A DNA stretch of 64,000 nt from Chloroflexota bacterium (GCA_029782365.1 JAKOUW010000228.1:1-64000); one strand, 5' to 3'. Positions 49,670 to 58,548 are shown, counted from the first letter of the stretch. Made by a program: numbers and translations. Notes: generated by a model not told the origin, from the letters alone.

Positions 49670-50662
49670 ATGAAAATGGATGCGGCGCTTCCCCCGGTTC
49701 AGTTATCCCAGGTGCCAGAATTGGCGCGGGCGGCTGAAGCCATTGGTTTCGAGACTTTGTGGTCCACCGAGACAATGCACGATCCGTTTTTGCCCGGCGC
49801 GTTGGTCAGCGAACACACCCAACGCTTACGTTACGGCACAGCAGTTGCCATCGCCTTTGCCCGCAGCCCCGCGACCCTGGCTTATACTGCCTGGGATCTG
49901 GCGCAGGCCTCCCAGGGACGTTTTATTTTGGGCCTGGGCACCCAGGTCAAGGCACACATCGAGCGCCGTTTTGGCATGCCCTGGCCTGAGTCGGTGGTCG
50001 GTAAGCTGCGTGAGCAGGTGCAGGCTGTGCGCGCTTTCTGGCATACCTGGCAAACTAACGAGCCGCTCAATTTTCGCGGCGAATACTACAAGCTGACTCT
50101 GATGACGCCCTTTTTCAATCCCGGCAAGAGCAAATTCCCGCAGATTCCCATCTACCTGGCCGGGGTAAACACCGGCCTGATCCGCCTGGCTGGCGAGATC
50201 GCCGACGGTTTCCAGGTGCACCCACTGCACACCCGCCGTTACCTGGATGAGGTCGTGCTGCCCAGCCTGGCCAGCGGCGCAGAAAAAGCTGGCCGGCAAC
50301 GCCAGGATGTCAAAATCTGCCTGTCGGCTTTTGTTGTAACCTCCGAATTCGAGCGCATGTTCGTCCGTTCTCAATTGGCTTTTTACGCCTCCACCCCCTC
50401 CTACCGGGCTGTGTTCAGCTTGCACGGCTGGGATGAGATTGCCGAGCGGCTTTCGGGCCTGGCGGCTCACGGCCAGTGGGGCGACATGCCTGCATTGATC
50501 AGCGATGAGATGCTTGAACAACTGGCGGTGGTTGCTGACCCGGCCGATCTGCCAGCCGCCATCAGCGAACGTTACCATGACTGCGCCGATCATTTGATGG
50601 TTTACGCTCCATTTGTGCCAGGCGAGCGCGATGCCTTCTGGAAAGCGCTGTTGGCTTATTAA
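49670..50662 (+). CDS. LLM-class flavin-dependent oxidoreductase (F420 type, TIGR03617-like)
   Basis: The product has 330 residues and a luciferase-like TIM barrel. Features are AAEAIGFETLWSTETMHDPF, AVAIAFARSPATLAYTAWDL, QGRFILGLGTQVKAHIERRFG and IPIYLAGVNTGLIRLAGEIA. This is the pattern of the TIGR03617 F420-dependent LLM group, known mainly from Actinobacteria and Chloroflexota. F420 use is predicted, not proven. GGAGGG precedes the ATG at 49670, and the M42 gene ends 14 bp earlier. Confidence 0.85.
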   Translation: MKMDAALPPVQLSQVPELARAAEAIGFETLWSTETMHDPFLPGALVSEHTQRLRYGTAVAIAFARSPATLAYTAWDLAQASQGRFILGLGTQVKAHIERRFGMPWPESVVGKLREQVQAVRAFWHTWQTNEPLNFRGEYYKLTLMTPFFNPGKSKFPQIPIYLAGVNTGLIRLAGEIADGFQVHPLHTRRYLDEVVLPSLASGAEKAGRQRQDVKICLSAFVVTSEFERMFVRSQLAFYASTPSYRAVFSLHGWDEIAERLSGLAAHGQWGDMPALISDEMLEQLAVVADPADLPAAISERYHDCADHLMVYAPFVPGERDAFWKALLAY

Positions 50663-51725
50663 GTCGGGCAGCTTGCTGCGCAGCCTGGCTTTCAACCTGC
50701 TGGCGCTGGCTCTGCTGGCAGCCTGCTATCCCACGCCCGGGCCACCTCCGCCAGCAACGCTGACCCCGTCACTGGCTGCTTCACCTGTGCCTGCCTCTGT
50801 TCAGCCGACGGTGGTCAGCTCCACCCCCACGGCGACGGCGTCTCCCCAACCATCTCCCACTGCAAGCAAAACAGCCGTGCCTACCTCTTCATCAACGCCC
50901 ACGCCTGTGCCTCTGGTGCCGCCTTTTTCGCACATCGGGATCATTGTTTTAGAAAACCGCGAATTTGGCAGCGTGATCGGCAACCGGGACATGCCGGTAT
51001 TCAACCAGTGGGCTAGCCAGTATACTTTGCTCGAACAGCATTACGCTGTCGCTCATCCCAGCCTGCCCAATTACCTGGCGCTGCTCGGGGGCGATACCTT
51101 CCAGGTCACCAACGACTGCACGGAGTGTTTCATCAATGCACCCAGTCTGCCAGATCTGCTGGAAGCCAGCGGTCGCACCTGGAAGTCTTACCAGGAGGAT
51201 TTGCCCTCCCCTTGCTTCATCGGCAACAGCCTCACGTATTATCAAAAGCACAATCCGTTTGTATATTTTGACCCGATCCGCCTGGATGCCGCCCGCTGCC
51301 AGAGTAAAGTGGTAAACCTGGAGGAGCTTCAAACAGATTTGGCCGACCACGCCTTGCCGGACTTTTTCTTCATCACCCCCAACATCTGCAACGATGCCCA
51401 CGATTGCGATTTGAGGACAGCCGACATCTGGCTGGGCAAGCTCGTCCCATACCTGCTGGCCTATCCAGACATGCAACGTGACGGTTTGCTCATCATCACC
51501 TGGGATGAAGGCCAGGGCGAGCACGGCTGTTGCGGTATTGAACCCGCCGGCGGCCGTGTGGCGACGATTTTGCTGTCACCATTGGCTCGCCCGGGATTCA
51601 AGGATGAGACCCCCTACACGCATTATTCTATATTGAAGACTATCGCCCAGGCCTGGGGGCTGCCAGAATTGGGCCATGCGGCGGATGAGAGTACGGCTTT
51701 GATCCGCGCTCCTTGGGAAAGATAA
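50631..51725 (+). CDS. Lipoprotein phosphoesterase (acid phosphatase/phospholipase C-like)
   Basis: A signal peptide ends in the lipobox LLAAC, and a Thr/Pro/Ser linker of about 60 residues follows. The phosphoesterase domain has HIGIIVLENREFGSVI, HPSLPNYLALLGGDTF, PDFFFITPNICNDAHDCD and IITWDEGQGEHGCCGI. These match the phosphoesterase family PF04185, which includes acid phosphatases and phospholipase C. The start is uncertain: ATG 50631 (chosen) overlaps the LLM gene by 32 bp and has AGGCGAG in front. TTG 50673 is another option. Confidence 0.85.
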   Translation: MPSGKRCWLIKSGSLLRSLAFNLLALALLAACYPTPGPPPPATLTPSLAASPVPASVQPTVVSSTPTATASPQPSPTASKTAVPTSSSTPTPVPLVPPFSHIGIIVLENREFGSVIGNRDMPVFNQWASQYTLLEQHYAVAHPSLPNYLALLGGDTFQVTNDCTECFINAPSLPDLLEASGRTWKSYQEDLPSPCFIGNSLTYYQKHNPFVYFDPIRLDAARCQSKVVNLEELQTDLADHALPDFFFITPNICNDAHDCDLRTADIWLGKLVPYLLAYPDMQRDGLLIITWDEGQGEHGCCGIEPAGGRVATILLSPLARPGFKDETPYTHYSILKTIAQAWGLPELGHAADESTALIRAPWER

Positions 51726-51728
51726 TTT

Positions 51729-53387
51729 TCAAGCCTGGCTGATCGAGACAAACACCATCGGTCTGCGCTTGGTCTTGGTGTACAGGAAAGACTTCACCGA
51801 TTGTTCCAGGTCAGAGCGCATCTTGCCGTTGCTGGTGCAGTTGACTGTTTCCGCCACAAGCTGGCGGGTGTGCGCCAGCAGATCTTCCGCGTCCGGTTCG
51901 TGGATGAAACCGCGCGTGATGATCTCTGGCTCGTTGCGCAAGCGGCATGACTGCCGGTCGAGGGTCAGGTTCACCAATACAAACCCATCCTGGGCCAGGA
52001 TTTCACGCTCACGCATCACACTCGGCCCAACCTCGCCCACGCTGGAACCATCTACAAACACGTAGCCGCCTGGTATGCGTTCGCCCATGCGCATTTCGCA
52101 GTTGGTGAACTCAAGCACCATACCGTTCTCAATCACGGCGGTATTCTCCTCTGGGATGCCCAACTGGTGGGCGATGCGGACATGCTGGCGCAGGTGGCGC
52201 AGCTCGCCGTGAATGGGGATAAAATACTTGGGCCTGACCAGGTGGATCAAAAGCTTCATTTCTTCCTGGCTGGCGTGCCCTGAGACATGCACAGGAGCCA
52301 GTCGTTCATAAATGACATTCGCCCCACGGCGGAACAGGCGGTTGATCGTGCGGTAAACGCTCTCTTCATTACCCGGAATGGGGTGCGAAGAAAGCACGAT
52401 GGTATCGCCGGTGATCAGGTCAAACTGGCGGTTCGTGCCCATGGACAAACGTCCCATGATCGAGGTCGGTTCGCCCTGGGTGCCGGTGGACATCAAAACG
52501 ATATCCCGCGGCTTCATCTTGACCGCCTGATCAACCGGAACCAGCAGTTCATCCGGAATATCCAGGTAGCCCAGCCGACGGGCGATACGCGCATTATCGA
52601 CCATGCTGGTGCCTACAAAGGAGAGCTTGCGGTTATAGCGTTCAGCGGCATTCGCCACCTGCTGCATGCGTGAGATTAACGAGGCAAAGCTGGCGACAAT
52701 AATCCGCCCGGGAGACTCGCGAAAAACATCATCGAAAGCCGAATCGATTACCCGCTCGGAAGGCGTCCAGCCAGCCCGGTCGGCGTTGGTCGAATCGGCC
52801 AGCAGAGCCAGCACTCCGCGCCTGGAAAATTCGGCCAGCTTGGCGTAATCGGTGGGCCAATTATCCACCGGCGTGTGGTCGAACTTATAATCGCCGGTGT
52901 GTATCACCATGCCAGCCGGGGTAGTGATTGCCAATCCCACGCCATCTGGGATGGAATGGCAAACATGGAAAAACTCCACCTTGAAAGGTCCGATTTCAAC
53001 TTCCTCATTTGCCTCGACGGTGCACATTTGAACGCGGTTCAATAACCCGCCGCGACTGAGCTTTGCCTCCAGCAGACCGCGCGTCAGCGGGGTGGCATAA
53101 ATCGGGGCGCTGATTTGCTCCATCAGGTGCGGCACTGCGCCGGTATGGTCTTCATGACCATGCGTGATCACCACCCCACAAACTTTATCGCGGTTATTCA
53201 CCACGTATTCGAAATCTGGGATGATGTAATCGATTCCCAGCATATCATTTTCCGGGAACATTAACCCGGCATCTACGATCAACATTTGACCGTTGTATTC
53301 ATAAACCATCATATTCTTACCGACTTCCCCGAGGCCTCCCAGGGGGATAATCCGCAGTGGAATATCGTCAAAATTTTTTGACTTCAT
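51729..53387 (-). CDS. rnj: Ribonuclease J
   Basis: This 552-residue metallo-beta-lactamase/beta-CASP ribonuclease carries out RNA decay and 5'-end processing. Features are IIPLGGLGEVGKNM, zinc motif THGHEDHTGAVP, IHTGDYKFDHTP, ADSTNADRAGWT, VSGHASQEEMK (beta-CASP motif C) and the PIHGE element. AGAAGGAT precedes the ATG. It is preceded by a consensus promoter and a leader of about 205 nt that holds two hairpins (53476-53574). groEL lies upstream on the same strand and is separated by a terminator. Confidence 0.95.
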   Translation of the reverse strand: MKSKNFDDIPLRIIPLGGLGEVGKNMMVYEYNGQMLIVDAGLMFPENDMLGIDYIIPDFEYVVNNRDKVCGVVITHGHEDHTGAVPHLMEQISAPIYATPLTRGLLEAKLSRGGLLNRVQMCTVEANEEVEIGPFKVEFFHVCHSIPDGVGLAITTPAGMVIHTGDYKFDHTPVDNWPTDYAKLAEFSRRGVLALLADSTNADRAGWTPSERVIDSAFDDVFRESPGRIIVASFASLISRMQQVANAAERYNRKLSFVGTSMVDNARIARRLGYLDIPDELLVPVDQAVKMKPRDIVLMSTGTQGEPTSIMGRLSMGTNRQFDLITGDTIVLSSHPIPGNEESVYRTINRLFRRGANVIYERLAPVHVSGHASQEEMKLLIHLVRPKYFIPIHGELRHLRQHVRIAHQLGIPEENTAVIENGMVLEFTNCEMRMGERIPGGYVFVDGSSVGEVGPSVMREREILAQDGFVLVNLTLDRQSCRLRNEPEIITRGFIHEPDAEDLLAHTRQLVAETVNCTSNGKMRSDLEQSVKSFLYTKTKRRPMVFVSISQA

Positions 53388-53433
53388 TATTTTTTATCCT
53401 TCTAAAAGTAAAACTGAACAAAATAAATTTCTC

Positions 53434-53595
53434 TTAAACCCGCGATCTCTTATGATCTAGCAAGCGCATAATGCCAAAAACCCCGACGGTTTCATACCAG
53501 CCGGGGCCAGATTGTACTTTCAACACACATTTTTTGTGCAAACAAACGTACCAATCACGGCCGCCGTGGCGGCCAGGTTCTAAAATCGCAACCAT
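53434..53595 (-). CDS. Possible 53-residue protein in the rnj leader
   Basis: A short ORF begins at the ATG 4 nt downstream of the rnj -10 box and reads MVAILEPGRHGGRDWYVCLH, with a later VQSGPGWYETVGVFGIMRLL. The composition is protein-like. Against it, the same DNA contains a GC-rich hairpin and a terminator-like stem-loop, and the predicted transcript start falls inside the first codon. So it could be a real small gene or simply an open frame through a structured leader. Confidence 0.3.
   Translation of the reverse strand: MVAILEPGRHGGRDWYVCLHKKCVLKVQSGPGWYETVGVFGIMRLLDHKRSRV
53476..53506 (-). terminator. Terminator-like stem-loop inside the rnj leader
   Basis: On the reverse strand, CCCCGGCTGGT pairs with ACCGTCGGGG (imperfectly) and is followed by TTTTT. 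It lies 90 nt upstream of the rnj ATG and about 90 nt into the transcript, where a terminator could act as an attenuator. Confidence 0.55.
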
Positions 53596-53599
53596 CTTG

Positions 53600-53628
53600 A
53601 TTGTAGCATGGGCCGATCGATTTGTCAA
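53600..53628 (-). promoter_or_regulatory. Consensus promoter of rnj
   Basis: On the reverse strand, TTGACA (53628-53623) and TACAAT (53605-53600) are spaced by exactly 17 nt. Transcription should start near 53593, about 205 nt before the rnj ATG. The hairpin GGCCGC-cgtg-GCGGCC (53559-53574 on the forward strand) would lie in the first 35 nt of this RNA. Confidence 0.8.
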
Positions 53629-53631
53629 AAC

Positions 53632-53667
53632 AAAAAAGTGGTTGGGCAGCTTTGCCGCCCAACCACT
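53632..53667 (-). terminator. Terminator of groESL
   Basis: AGTGGTTGGGC and GCCCAACCACT form a perfect 11-bp stem (53637-53647 / 53657-53667), with TTTTTT following on the reverse strand. It lies 20 bp after the groEL stop and directly before the rnj -35 box. Confidence 0.88.
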
Positions 53668-53688
53668 CGTTGAGAAACGCAAGGGAGA

Positions 53689-55332
53689 TTAATAATCCAT
53701 CCCGCCGCCGCCAGGGGGCATGGCAGGGGCCTTTTCCTTTTCGGGAATATCGGTCACCAGCGCTTCGGTAGTCAGGATCATAGCAGCGATCGAGGCGGCA
53801 TTTTCAAGAGCGCCGCGGGTCACCTTGGCGGGGTCAATCACGCCAACTTTCAACATGTCGGTGTACTGCTCGGTGATCACATCGAAACCAATATTGATGT
53901 TGCTCGCTTCTTGCTGGTGGCGGCGGCAGGTCTCCAAAACGACCGAGCCGTCTTTGCCAGCGTTTTCAGCAATCTTGCGAATCGGGACTTCGAGTGACTT
54001 GCGAACAATTTTCACGCCAATCTGGGCATCATCGCTGTCAACTTTCAGGGCATCCAGGGCGGCCATGGCATTAATGAGAGCGACGCCGCCGCCAGGCACC
54101 ACACCTTCTTCAACCGCCGCGCGGGTCGCAGACAGAGCATCTTCCACGCGGTGCTTCTTTTCTTTCAACTCAGTCTCGGTGGCTGCACCCACGCGGATGA
54201 TTGCCACACCGCCAGACAGCTTAGCCAGGCGTTCCTGCAGTTTTTCTTTGTCATAGTCGCTTGTGCTCTTATCGATCTCGACGCGGATCTGCTCAATACG
54301 GCCTTTGATCATGCCGCCATCGCCAGTTCCGCCGATAATGGTGGTGTTGTCTTTGTCGCTGACAACCTTCTCAGCCTTGCCCAGATCTGAGATGGCTGCG
54401 GTTTCCAGCTTGCGGCCAGTTTCGTCAGAAATCACGGTGCCGCCGGTCAAAATGGCAATGTCTTGCAGCATGGCTTTGCGGCGGTCGCCAAAGCCAGGAG
54501 CTTTAACGGCGACGACATTCAGCATACCGCGGATCTTGTTCAACACCAGGGTCGCCAGGGCTTCGCCATCAATATCCTCGGCGATGATCAGCAGTTCACG
54601 CTTGCCAATCTGCACCAGTTTCTCCAGGATCGGGACGATGTCGGTGGCGGCGGAGATCTTCTTATCGTAAATCAGGATGAAGGGATTGGAGATGGAAGCT
54701 TCCATCTTTTCGGAATCGGTGATGAAGTAAGCAGAAATGTAACCGCGATCGAACTGCATACCTTCTACGTATTCGGTCTCGAACTGCAGGCCCTTGGATT
54801 CTTCCACGGTGATGACGCCGTCTTTACCGACTTTGTCCATGACATCTGCAATCAGCTCACCAATGGTGCGGTCCTGGGCAGAAATCGAAGCAACATTGGC
54901 AATTTCTTCCTTGGTGGTTACTTCGATCGCCTGGGCGCGCAGTTTTTCGGCCACGGCTTTCGTAGCAGCTTCGATGCCGCGCTTGAGCAGCATGGGGTTA
55001 TAGCCAGCGGCCAGGCTTTTCATACCCTCTGAAACAATGGCGTGAGCCAAAACGGTGGAGGTGGTGGTACCATCACCAGCGATATCGTTGGTCTTGGTGG
55101 CGGCTTCCTTGAGAAGCTGGGCGCCCATATTCTCAAAGGGATCTTCCAGCTCGATTTCCTTAGCGACGGTGACGCCGTCATGGGTGATGGTGGGGGAACC
55201 GAACTTGCGGTCGATTGCCACGTTGCGGCCCTTGGGGCCCAGGGTGGTTACCACGGCATTCGCCAGGATGTCCATGCCCTTGGAAAGGCGGCGACGAGCT
55301 TCGTCAGCGAAAACTAATTGCTTAGCAGCCAT
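53689..55332 (-). CDS. groL: Chaperonin GroEL
   Basis: This 547-residue 60-kDa chaperonin subunit folds proteins in an ATP-driven double ring with GroES. Features are TTLGPKGRNVAIDRKFGSPT near 30-50, AGDGTTTSTVLAHAIV (ATP site at about 86-100), the apical EGMQFDRGYISAYFITD and AVEEGVVPGGGVAL in the equatorial domain. The family-specific Gly-Gly-Met-rich C-terminal tail reads PPGGGGMDY. It is the second gene of the groES-groEL unit, 24 bp after groES, and is controlled by CIRCE. Confidence 0.97.
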   Translation of the reverse strand: MAAKQLVFADEARRRLSKGMDILANAVVTTLGPKGRNVAIDRKFGSPTITHDGVTVAKEIELEDPFENMGAQLLKEAATKTNDIAGDGTTTSTVLAHAIVSEGMKSLAAGYNPMLLKRGIEAATKAVAEKLRAQAIEVTTKEEIANVASISAQDRTIGELIADVMDKVGKDGVITVEESKGLQFETEYVEGMQFDRGYISAYFITDSEKMEASISNPFILIYDKKISAATDIVPILEKLVQIGKRELLIIAEDIDGEALATLVLNKIRGMLNVVAVKAPGFGDRRKAMLQDIAILTGGTVISDETGRKLETAAISDLGKAEKVVSDKDNTTIIGGTGDGGMIKGRIEQIRVEIDKSTSDYDKEKLQERLAKLSGGVAIIRVGAATETELKEKKHRVEDALSATRAAVEEGVVPGGGVALINAMAALDALKVDSDDAQIGVKIVRKSLEVPIRKIAENAGKDGSVVLETCRRHQQEASNINIGFDVITEQYTDMLKVGVIDPAKVTRGALENAASIAAMILTTEALVTDIPEKEKAPAMPPGGGGMDY

Positions 55333-55356
55333 AGATATTCTCTCCTTAAAAAATAA

Positions 55357-55653
55357 TTATTTCTCAACAATTGCGAGCAAATCGCTCTCGCGCAGGATCA
55401 GCAGTTTCTTGCCATCCAACTTAATTTCGGTGCCGGAATACTTCGCATACAAAACGACATCGCCGGCTTTCACATCCATGGGAATATACTTGCCATTGTC
55501 ATCACGCTCACCAGGGCCAGCGGCCAAAACGGTGCCGCGCTGGGGTTTTTCTTTTGCCGTGTCAGGCAGGACGATGCCGCCCGCTGTCACTTCTTCAGCT
55601 TCGCTGGGTTCCACAATCACGCGGTTGCCCAAAGGTTTAAGAGATAAAGCCAT
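55357..55653 (-). CDS. groS: Co-chaperonin GroES
   Basis: This 98-residue lid of the GroEL chamber has MALSLKPLGNRVIVEPSEA, then GGIVLPDTAKEKPQRGTVLA (the mobile loop and neighbours) and VLYAKYSGTEIKLDGKKLLI. I chose the ATG at 55653; the frame runs further upstream into the CIRCE region with no support. It is the first gene of the operon. Confidence 0.97.
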   Translation of the reverse strand: MALSLKPLGNRVIVEPSEAEEVTAGGIVLPDTAKEKPQRGTVLAAGPGERDDNGKYIPMDVKAGDVVLYAKYSGTEIKLDGKKLLILRESDLLAIVEK

Positions 55654-55691
55654 ATCTGCCTCCTGTACGATGGATAGGTTAGTTGATTTTG

Positions 55692-55718
55692 TTAGCACTC
55701 AAGGTACTTGAGTGCTAA
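55692..55718. promoter_or_regulatory. CIRCE operator of groESL
   Basis: TTAGCACTC (55692-55700), 9 nt and GAGTGCTAA (55710-55718) make a perfect CIRCE element, the binding site of the heat-shock repressor HrcA. It sits between the -10 box and groES at the predicted transcript start, so HrcA would block initiation. The hrcA gene itself is not in the window. Confidence 0.95.
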
Positions 55719-55727
55719 AGCGTGCAA

Positions 55728-55756
55728 ATCATAATCGCTTTTAAAGCACAAGTCAA
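55728..55756 (-). promoter_or_regulatory. Promoter of groESL
   Basis: On the reverse strand, TTGACT (55756-55751) and TATGAT (55733-55728) are spaced by 17 nt, immediately before CIRCE. Start is predicted near 55721. Confidence 0.85.
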
Positions 55757-55835
55757 GGGCCTGGCAGCGAATTCTTATAAAATTCTGATACTGAATTGGT
55801 TTTTGGGCTCAAAACCGGCTAGGTTAGGCTGGCAA

Positions 55836-57239
55836 TCATTTTCCGTAAGTGCTAAGCAGCTTCTTGCAGGTCGCTTCGTTATCGTCCACGTTTTGCAACA
55901 ACACTTCCTGGTCCGGGAAAGTCTGGCGCAGTTTTTCCATCAGCACCATTGATTTTTCGCAGAAACCGTTTTTGGAATCTGAAAGAAAAGCCAGGACTGA
56001 GCCATAACGGATGTAGTAATATGCAACTGTCAGGTTGGTCAGGCCCAGCGGCTGCACACTCACTGTTTGGGTTAATATTTTTTGATCGACAAAATCCTGG
56101 GCCAACTTGTTATCTGTTGCTGCGCAGCCCTCGATGGCGCATTGGAAAGCCGGCAGCGCCGATTCATAATTGCGCGCCTGCACATAGATCATGCCCAACT
56201 GCCCGTAGGTGTCTGCGGAAGTCGGGGAGAAAGCCAGCGCTTTTTCGGCGTTACGCGAGGCGATAAAAAATTCGCCTTGTTGGGCATAGGCCTTGGCGAT
56301 GGCAATGTACGGCTGGGGATCTTTCACGCCTAACTGTTCGTTTACTTTGGCGGCTTTGGCAAAATATTCAAGGGCTGCTTCATAAAGCGGGGCGGCAGCG
56401 GCATCTGAGATCGATTGATTCGCCAGGTTTCGGTAGACTAGACCGATTTGCAAGGACAAAAATGTCATGTTCGGCGCCAGGTCAGATGCTTTCTGGTATT
56501 CATCTATCGCCGCCCGGTACAGGCCCAACGATTCGAGCACCGTGGCGTACACGCGGTGCACATCCATGGATTCAGGGGCGCGTTCGGCGGCTTGAGCCGC
56601 GTATGCCTGGGCCTGGTCCCATTTATTTTGGTCCAACAGCACTTCCGCATAAAAAGCCAGCGCCATCGCGTTCTGTGGGTCGAGAATATAGGCGCGATTC
56701 GCCGCCAGTTCTGCTTCTGCCAGGTAAGCTTCTGATTGAGCGGAGTCAATCAAGTTGCTGGAGGCATTCCAGTCCAGAACAAACGCCTTGACTGCCAGGG
56801 TTTGCGAATCGTCAGGCGCCAGCTCCGCCGCCTTGCGGATCAAGTCGCGCGCTTCCTCCAGGCGCTCTTTGCGCTGCTGATCATTGCTGAGCATGCGAGA
56901 TGAATACGTCAAAATGCGCGCCAGGTTTGCCATGATGGCGGGGTTCTGCGGATCGAGAGCCAACGCCAGCTTATATGTGTTGATGGCGTCCTGGCGAGTA
57001 TTGGGATCTTCCAGTTTTCCGGCGGCAAAATACGCTTCAGCCTGCTGGACGTATGAATCTGCCATGCGGGTTGGTGTGGGGGTGGGTTGAAGCGGAGAAA
57101 CCATCTTGCCAGACCGCAAGTTGAAAAAGATCCACAAGAAAAGGATGATCAACCCTGCCAGGAACAACCACAAGGTGGTATTGGATGGTTTTCGCTGGCT
57201 GTAAACGGGTTGGGCCGAGAGAGGTTTTCCGCGCGCCAT
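55836..57239 (-). CDS. Membrane-anchored TPR protein 2
   Basis: The product has 467 residues. It has one transmembrane segment (about 23-41, LWLFLAGLIILFLWIFF), a short Pro/Thr stretch and a long array of TPR repeats. Clear units include AYILDPQNAMALAFYAEVLL, AERAPESMDVHRVYATVLES and EKALAFSPTSADTYGQLGMI. TPR arrays bind proteins or form scaffolds. The protein lies 9 bp downstream of a paralogous TPR gene, so the two may form one complex. The C-terminal 100 residues, with four cysteines, are outside the repeats. Confidence 0.85.
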   Translation of the reverse strand: MARGKPLSAQPVYSQRKPSNTTLWLFLAGLIILFLWIFFNLRSGKMVSPLQPTPTPTRMADSYVQQAEAYFAAGKLEDPNTRQDAINTYKLALALDPQNPAIMANLARILTYSSRMLSNDQQRKERLEEARDLIRKAAELAPDDSQTLAVKAFVLDWNASSNLIDSAQSEAYLAEAELAANRAYILDPQNAMALAFYAEVLLDQNKWDQAQAYAAQAAERAPESMDVHRVYATVLESLGLYRAAIDEYQKASDLAPNMTFLSLQIGLVYRNLANQSISDAAAAPLYEAALEYFAKAAKVNEQLGVKDPQPYIAIAKAYAQQGEFFIASRNAEKALAFSPTSADTYGQLGMIYVQARNYESALPAFQCAIEGCAATDNKLAQDFVDQKILTQTVSVQPLGLTNLTVAYYYIRYGSVLAFLSDSKNGFCEKSMVLMEKLRQTFPDQEVLLQNVDDNEATCKKLLSTYGK

Positions 57240-57248
57240 GTCGATCTA

Positions 57249-58484
57249 TTACGGAGTAGGGGTAACCGTGGGCGGCAGGCTGGTGCCGGCTGCCTGCTTA
57301 CAAAAATCGATCCCTTCATTGGCGTTTTGCGCCGCCGGTTCGCTTGGGTCGATTTTCTGGATAATAAACTCAAACACAGGCACCGCATCGGCGCAGCGAT
57401 TGCGCCGCGCCAGGGCCAGGCCATAGTACGAATAATACTCAGCTACGCGCCCAGAGGCCAGCGGCAGGCCCTCAACTTTGACGCCATCGGCTGTTGTCCC
57501 CCCGCGCAATGCCAGTGTCAGGGTTCCAATGGCCTTGTCATAATCGCCGTTTTTGTACTGCATATATCCCAGGTTGCCTTGCAGACGGGCGCTGCTGGGA
57601 TTGAGCTTGACCGCTTGCTCTGCATACTGCACAGCTTTGCCGAACTGTCCTTGAGTGGCATAGGTGCGCGAGAGATCGATTGGGATGTCGGGGTTGGTCG
57701 GGTTATAGGCGATTGCCGCCAACATTTCCTGCTCTGCCAGGGCATATTCTCCGGTAATGCGGTAGGACACACCCAACAAATAGTGCAGGTCCCACAGCTT
57801 GTCGTTCATCGCCAGCGCCGCTTTGTATTCAGCAATTGCCTCGTCATAGTTCTGCGTGGCGAGCAGTACAGCGCCGCGCGCCCGGTGCGTCTCCATCGAA
57901 TTGGCTGATAGCTCACGCGCTTTTTGCGACATGGTCACCGACTGCTGAACATCTTCGAAAGTGCCCCGCCCCACCAAAATCTCAGCGTAATAGGCGTAGG
58001 CTGTTGCATTGTTGCTGTCCAGGTCAAGGGCCTTTTTGATCGCCAGCTCAGCCTGGTCATAATCTTCCTGGTAATACAGAGCCCAGGCCTTCACAGCATA
58101 CGCCATGGAATTATTTTGGTTCAACAGCAGGGCATTCTCAGCGCTTTTTTGAGCATCCGTGTACTGACCGGCATAAATTTGCATGCGGGCCAGCTCGATA
58201 TAAATCGCCGGGTTGCCTGGGTCAGCAATGATCGCCTGTTTATAGGCCGCTACCGCCTGCGGCAGCTTGCCCTCTTTAAAAAGCGATTGAGCTTCATTTT
58301 GAAACGACTCAGGGCTGCGTGTCGTCGTGGGAGTAGGCACGAATGGCAGAGGCATGGTCGGCACTACAACCTGGTTAAAGTAGATGATCATCCCGATTAA
58401 GATCAAGATAATGATTATGCGCCACGGGTTGGAACGCCTGGAGCTTTTACGGGTCATACTCCATTGACCGGTACGTACTTTCAT
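57249..58484 (-). CDS. Membrane-anchored TPR protein 1
   Basis: The product has 411 residues. A basic N-terminus (RKSSRRSNPWR) is followed by a transmembrane helix (about 23-41), a Pro/Thr stretch and eight or more TPR units. Examples are AYKQAIIADPGNPAIYIELA, ALDLDSNNATAYAYYAEILV and AEQAVKLNPSSARLQGNLGY. It is the upstream paralogue of the gene at 55836, with the same layout. The ATG at 58484 is 6 nt after a TAAGAT -10 box; another ATG at 58457 follows GGAG. It ends in a short Thr/Pro tail. Confidence 0.85.
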   Translation of the reverse strand: MKVRTGQWSMTRKSSRRSNPWRIIIILILIGMIIYFNQVVVPTMPLPFVPTPTTTRSPESFQNEAQSLFKEGKLPQAVAAYKQAIIADPGNPAIYIELARMQIYAGQYTDAQKSAENALLLNQNNSMAYAVKAWALYYQEDYDQAELAIKKALDLDSNNATAYAYYAEILVGRGTFEDVQQSVTMSQKARELSANSMETHRARGAVLLATQNYDEAIAEYKAALAMNDKLWDLHYLLGVSYRITGEYALAEQEMLAAIAYNPTNPDIPIDLSRTYATQGQFGKAVQYAEQAVKLNPSSARLQGNLGYMQYKNGDYDKAIGTLTLALRGGTTADGVKVEGLPLASGRVAEYYSYYGLALARRNRCADAVPVFEFIIQKIDPSEPAAQNANEGIDFCKQAAGTSLPPTVTPTP

Positions 58485-58490
58485 ACAGTC

Positions 58491-58520
58491 ATCTTACCAG
58501 CACATGACGCCTGGCGTCAA
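58491..58520 (-). promoter_or_regulatory. Promoter of the TPR pair
   Basis: On the reverse strand, TTGACG (58520-58515) and TAAGAT (58496-58491) are spaced by 18 nt and end 6 nt before the first ATG. A transcript from here would be nearly leaderless. Confidence 0.5.
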
Positions 58521-58548
58521 GGAAGGGGGGTTTTGGTTGAAAGGCTGT

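Noticed and set aside
54463..55032. 189-codon forward frame inside groEL
   Set aside because: It is antisense to groEL, a common artefact in chaperonin genes.
55790..55830. Terminator after the TPR gene
   Set aside because: The GGTTTT/AAAACC pairing is short and has no T tract, so I do not call it.
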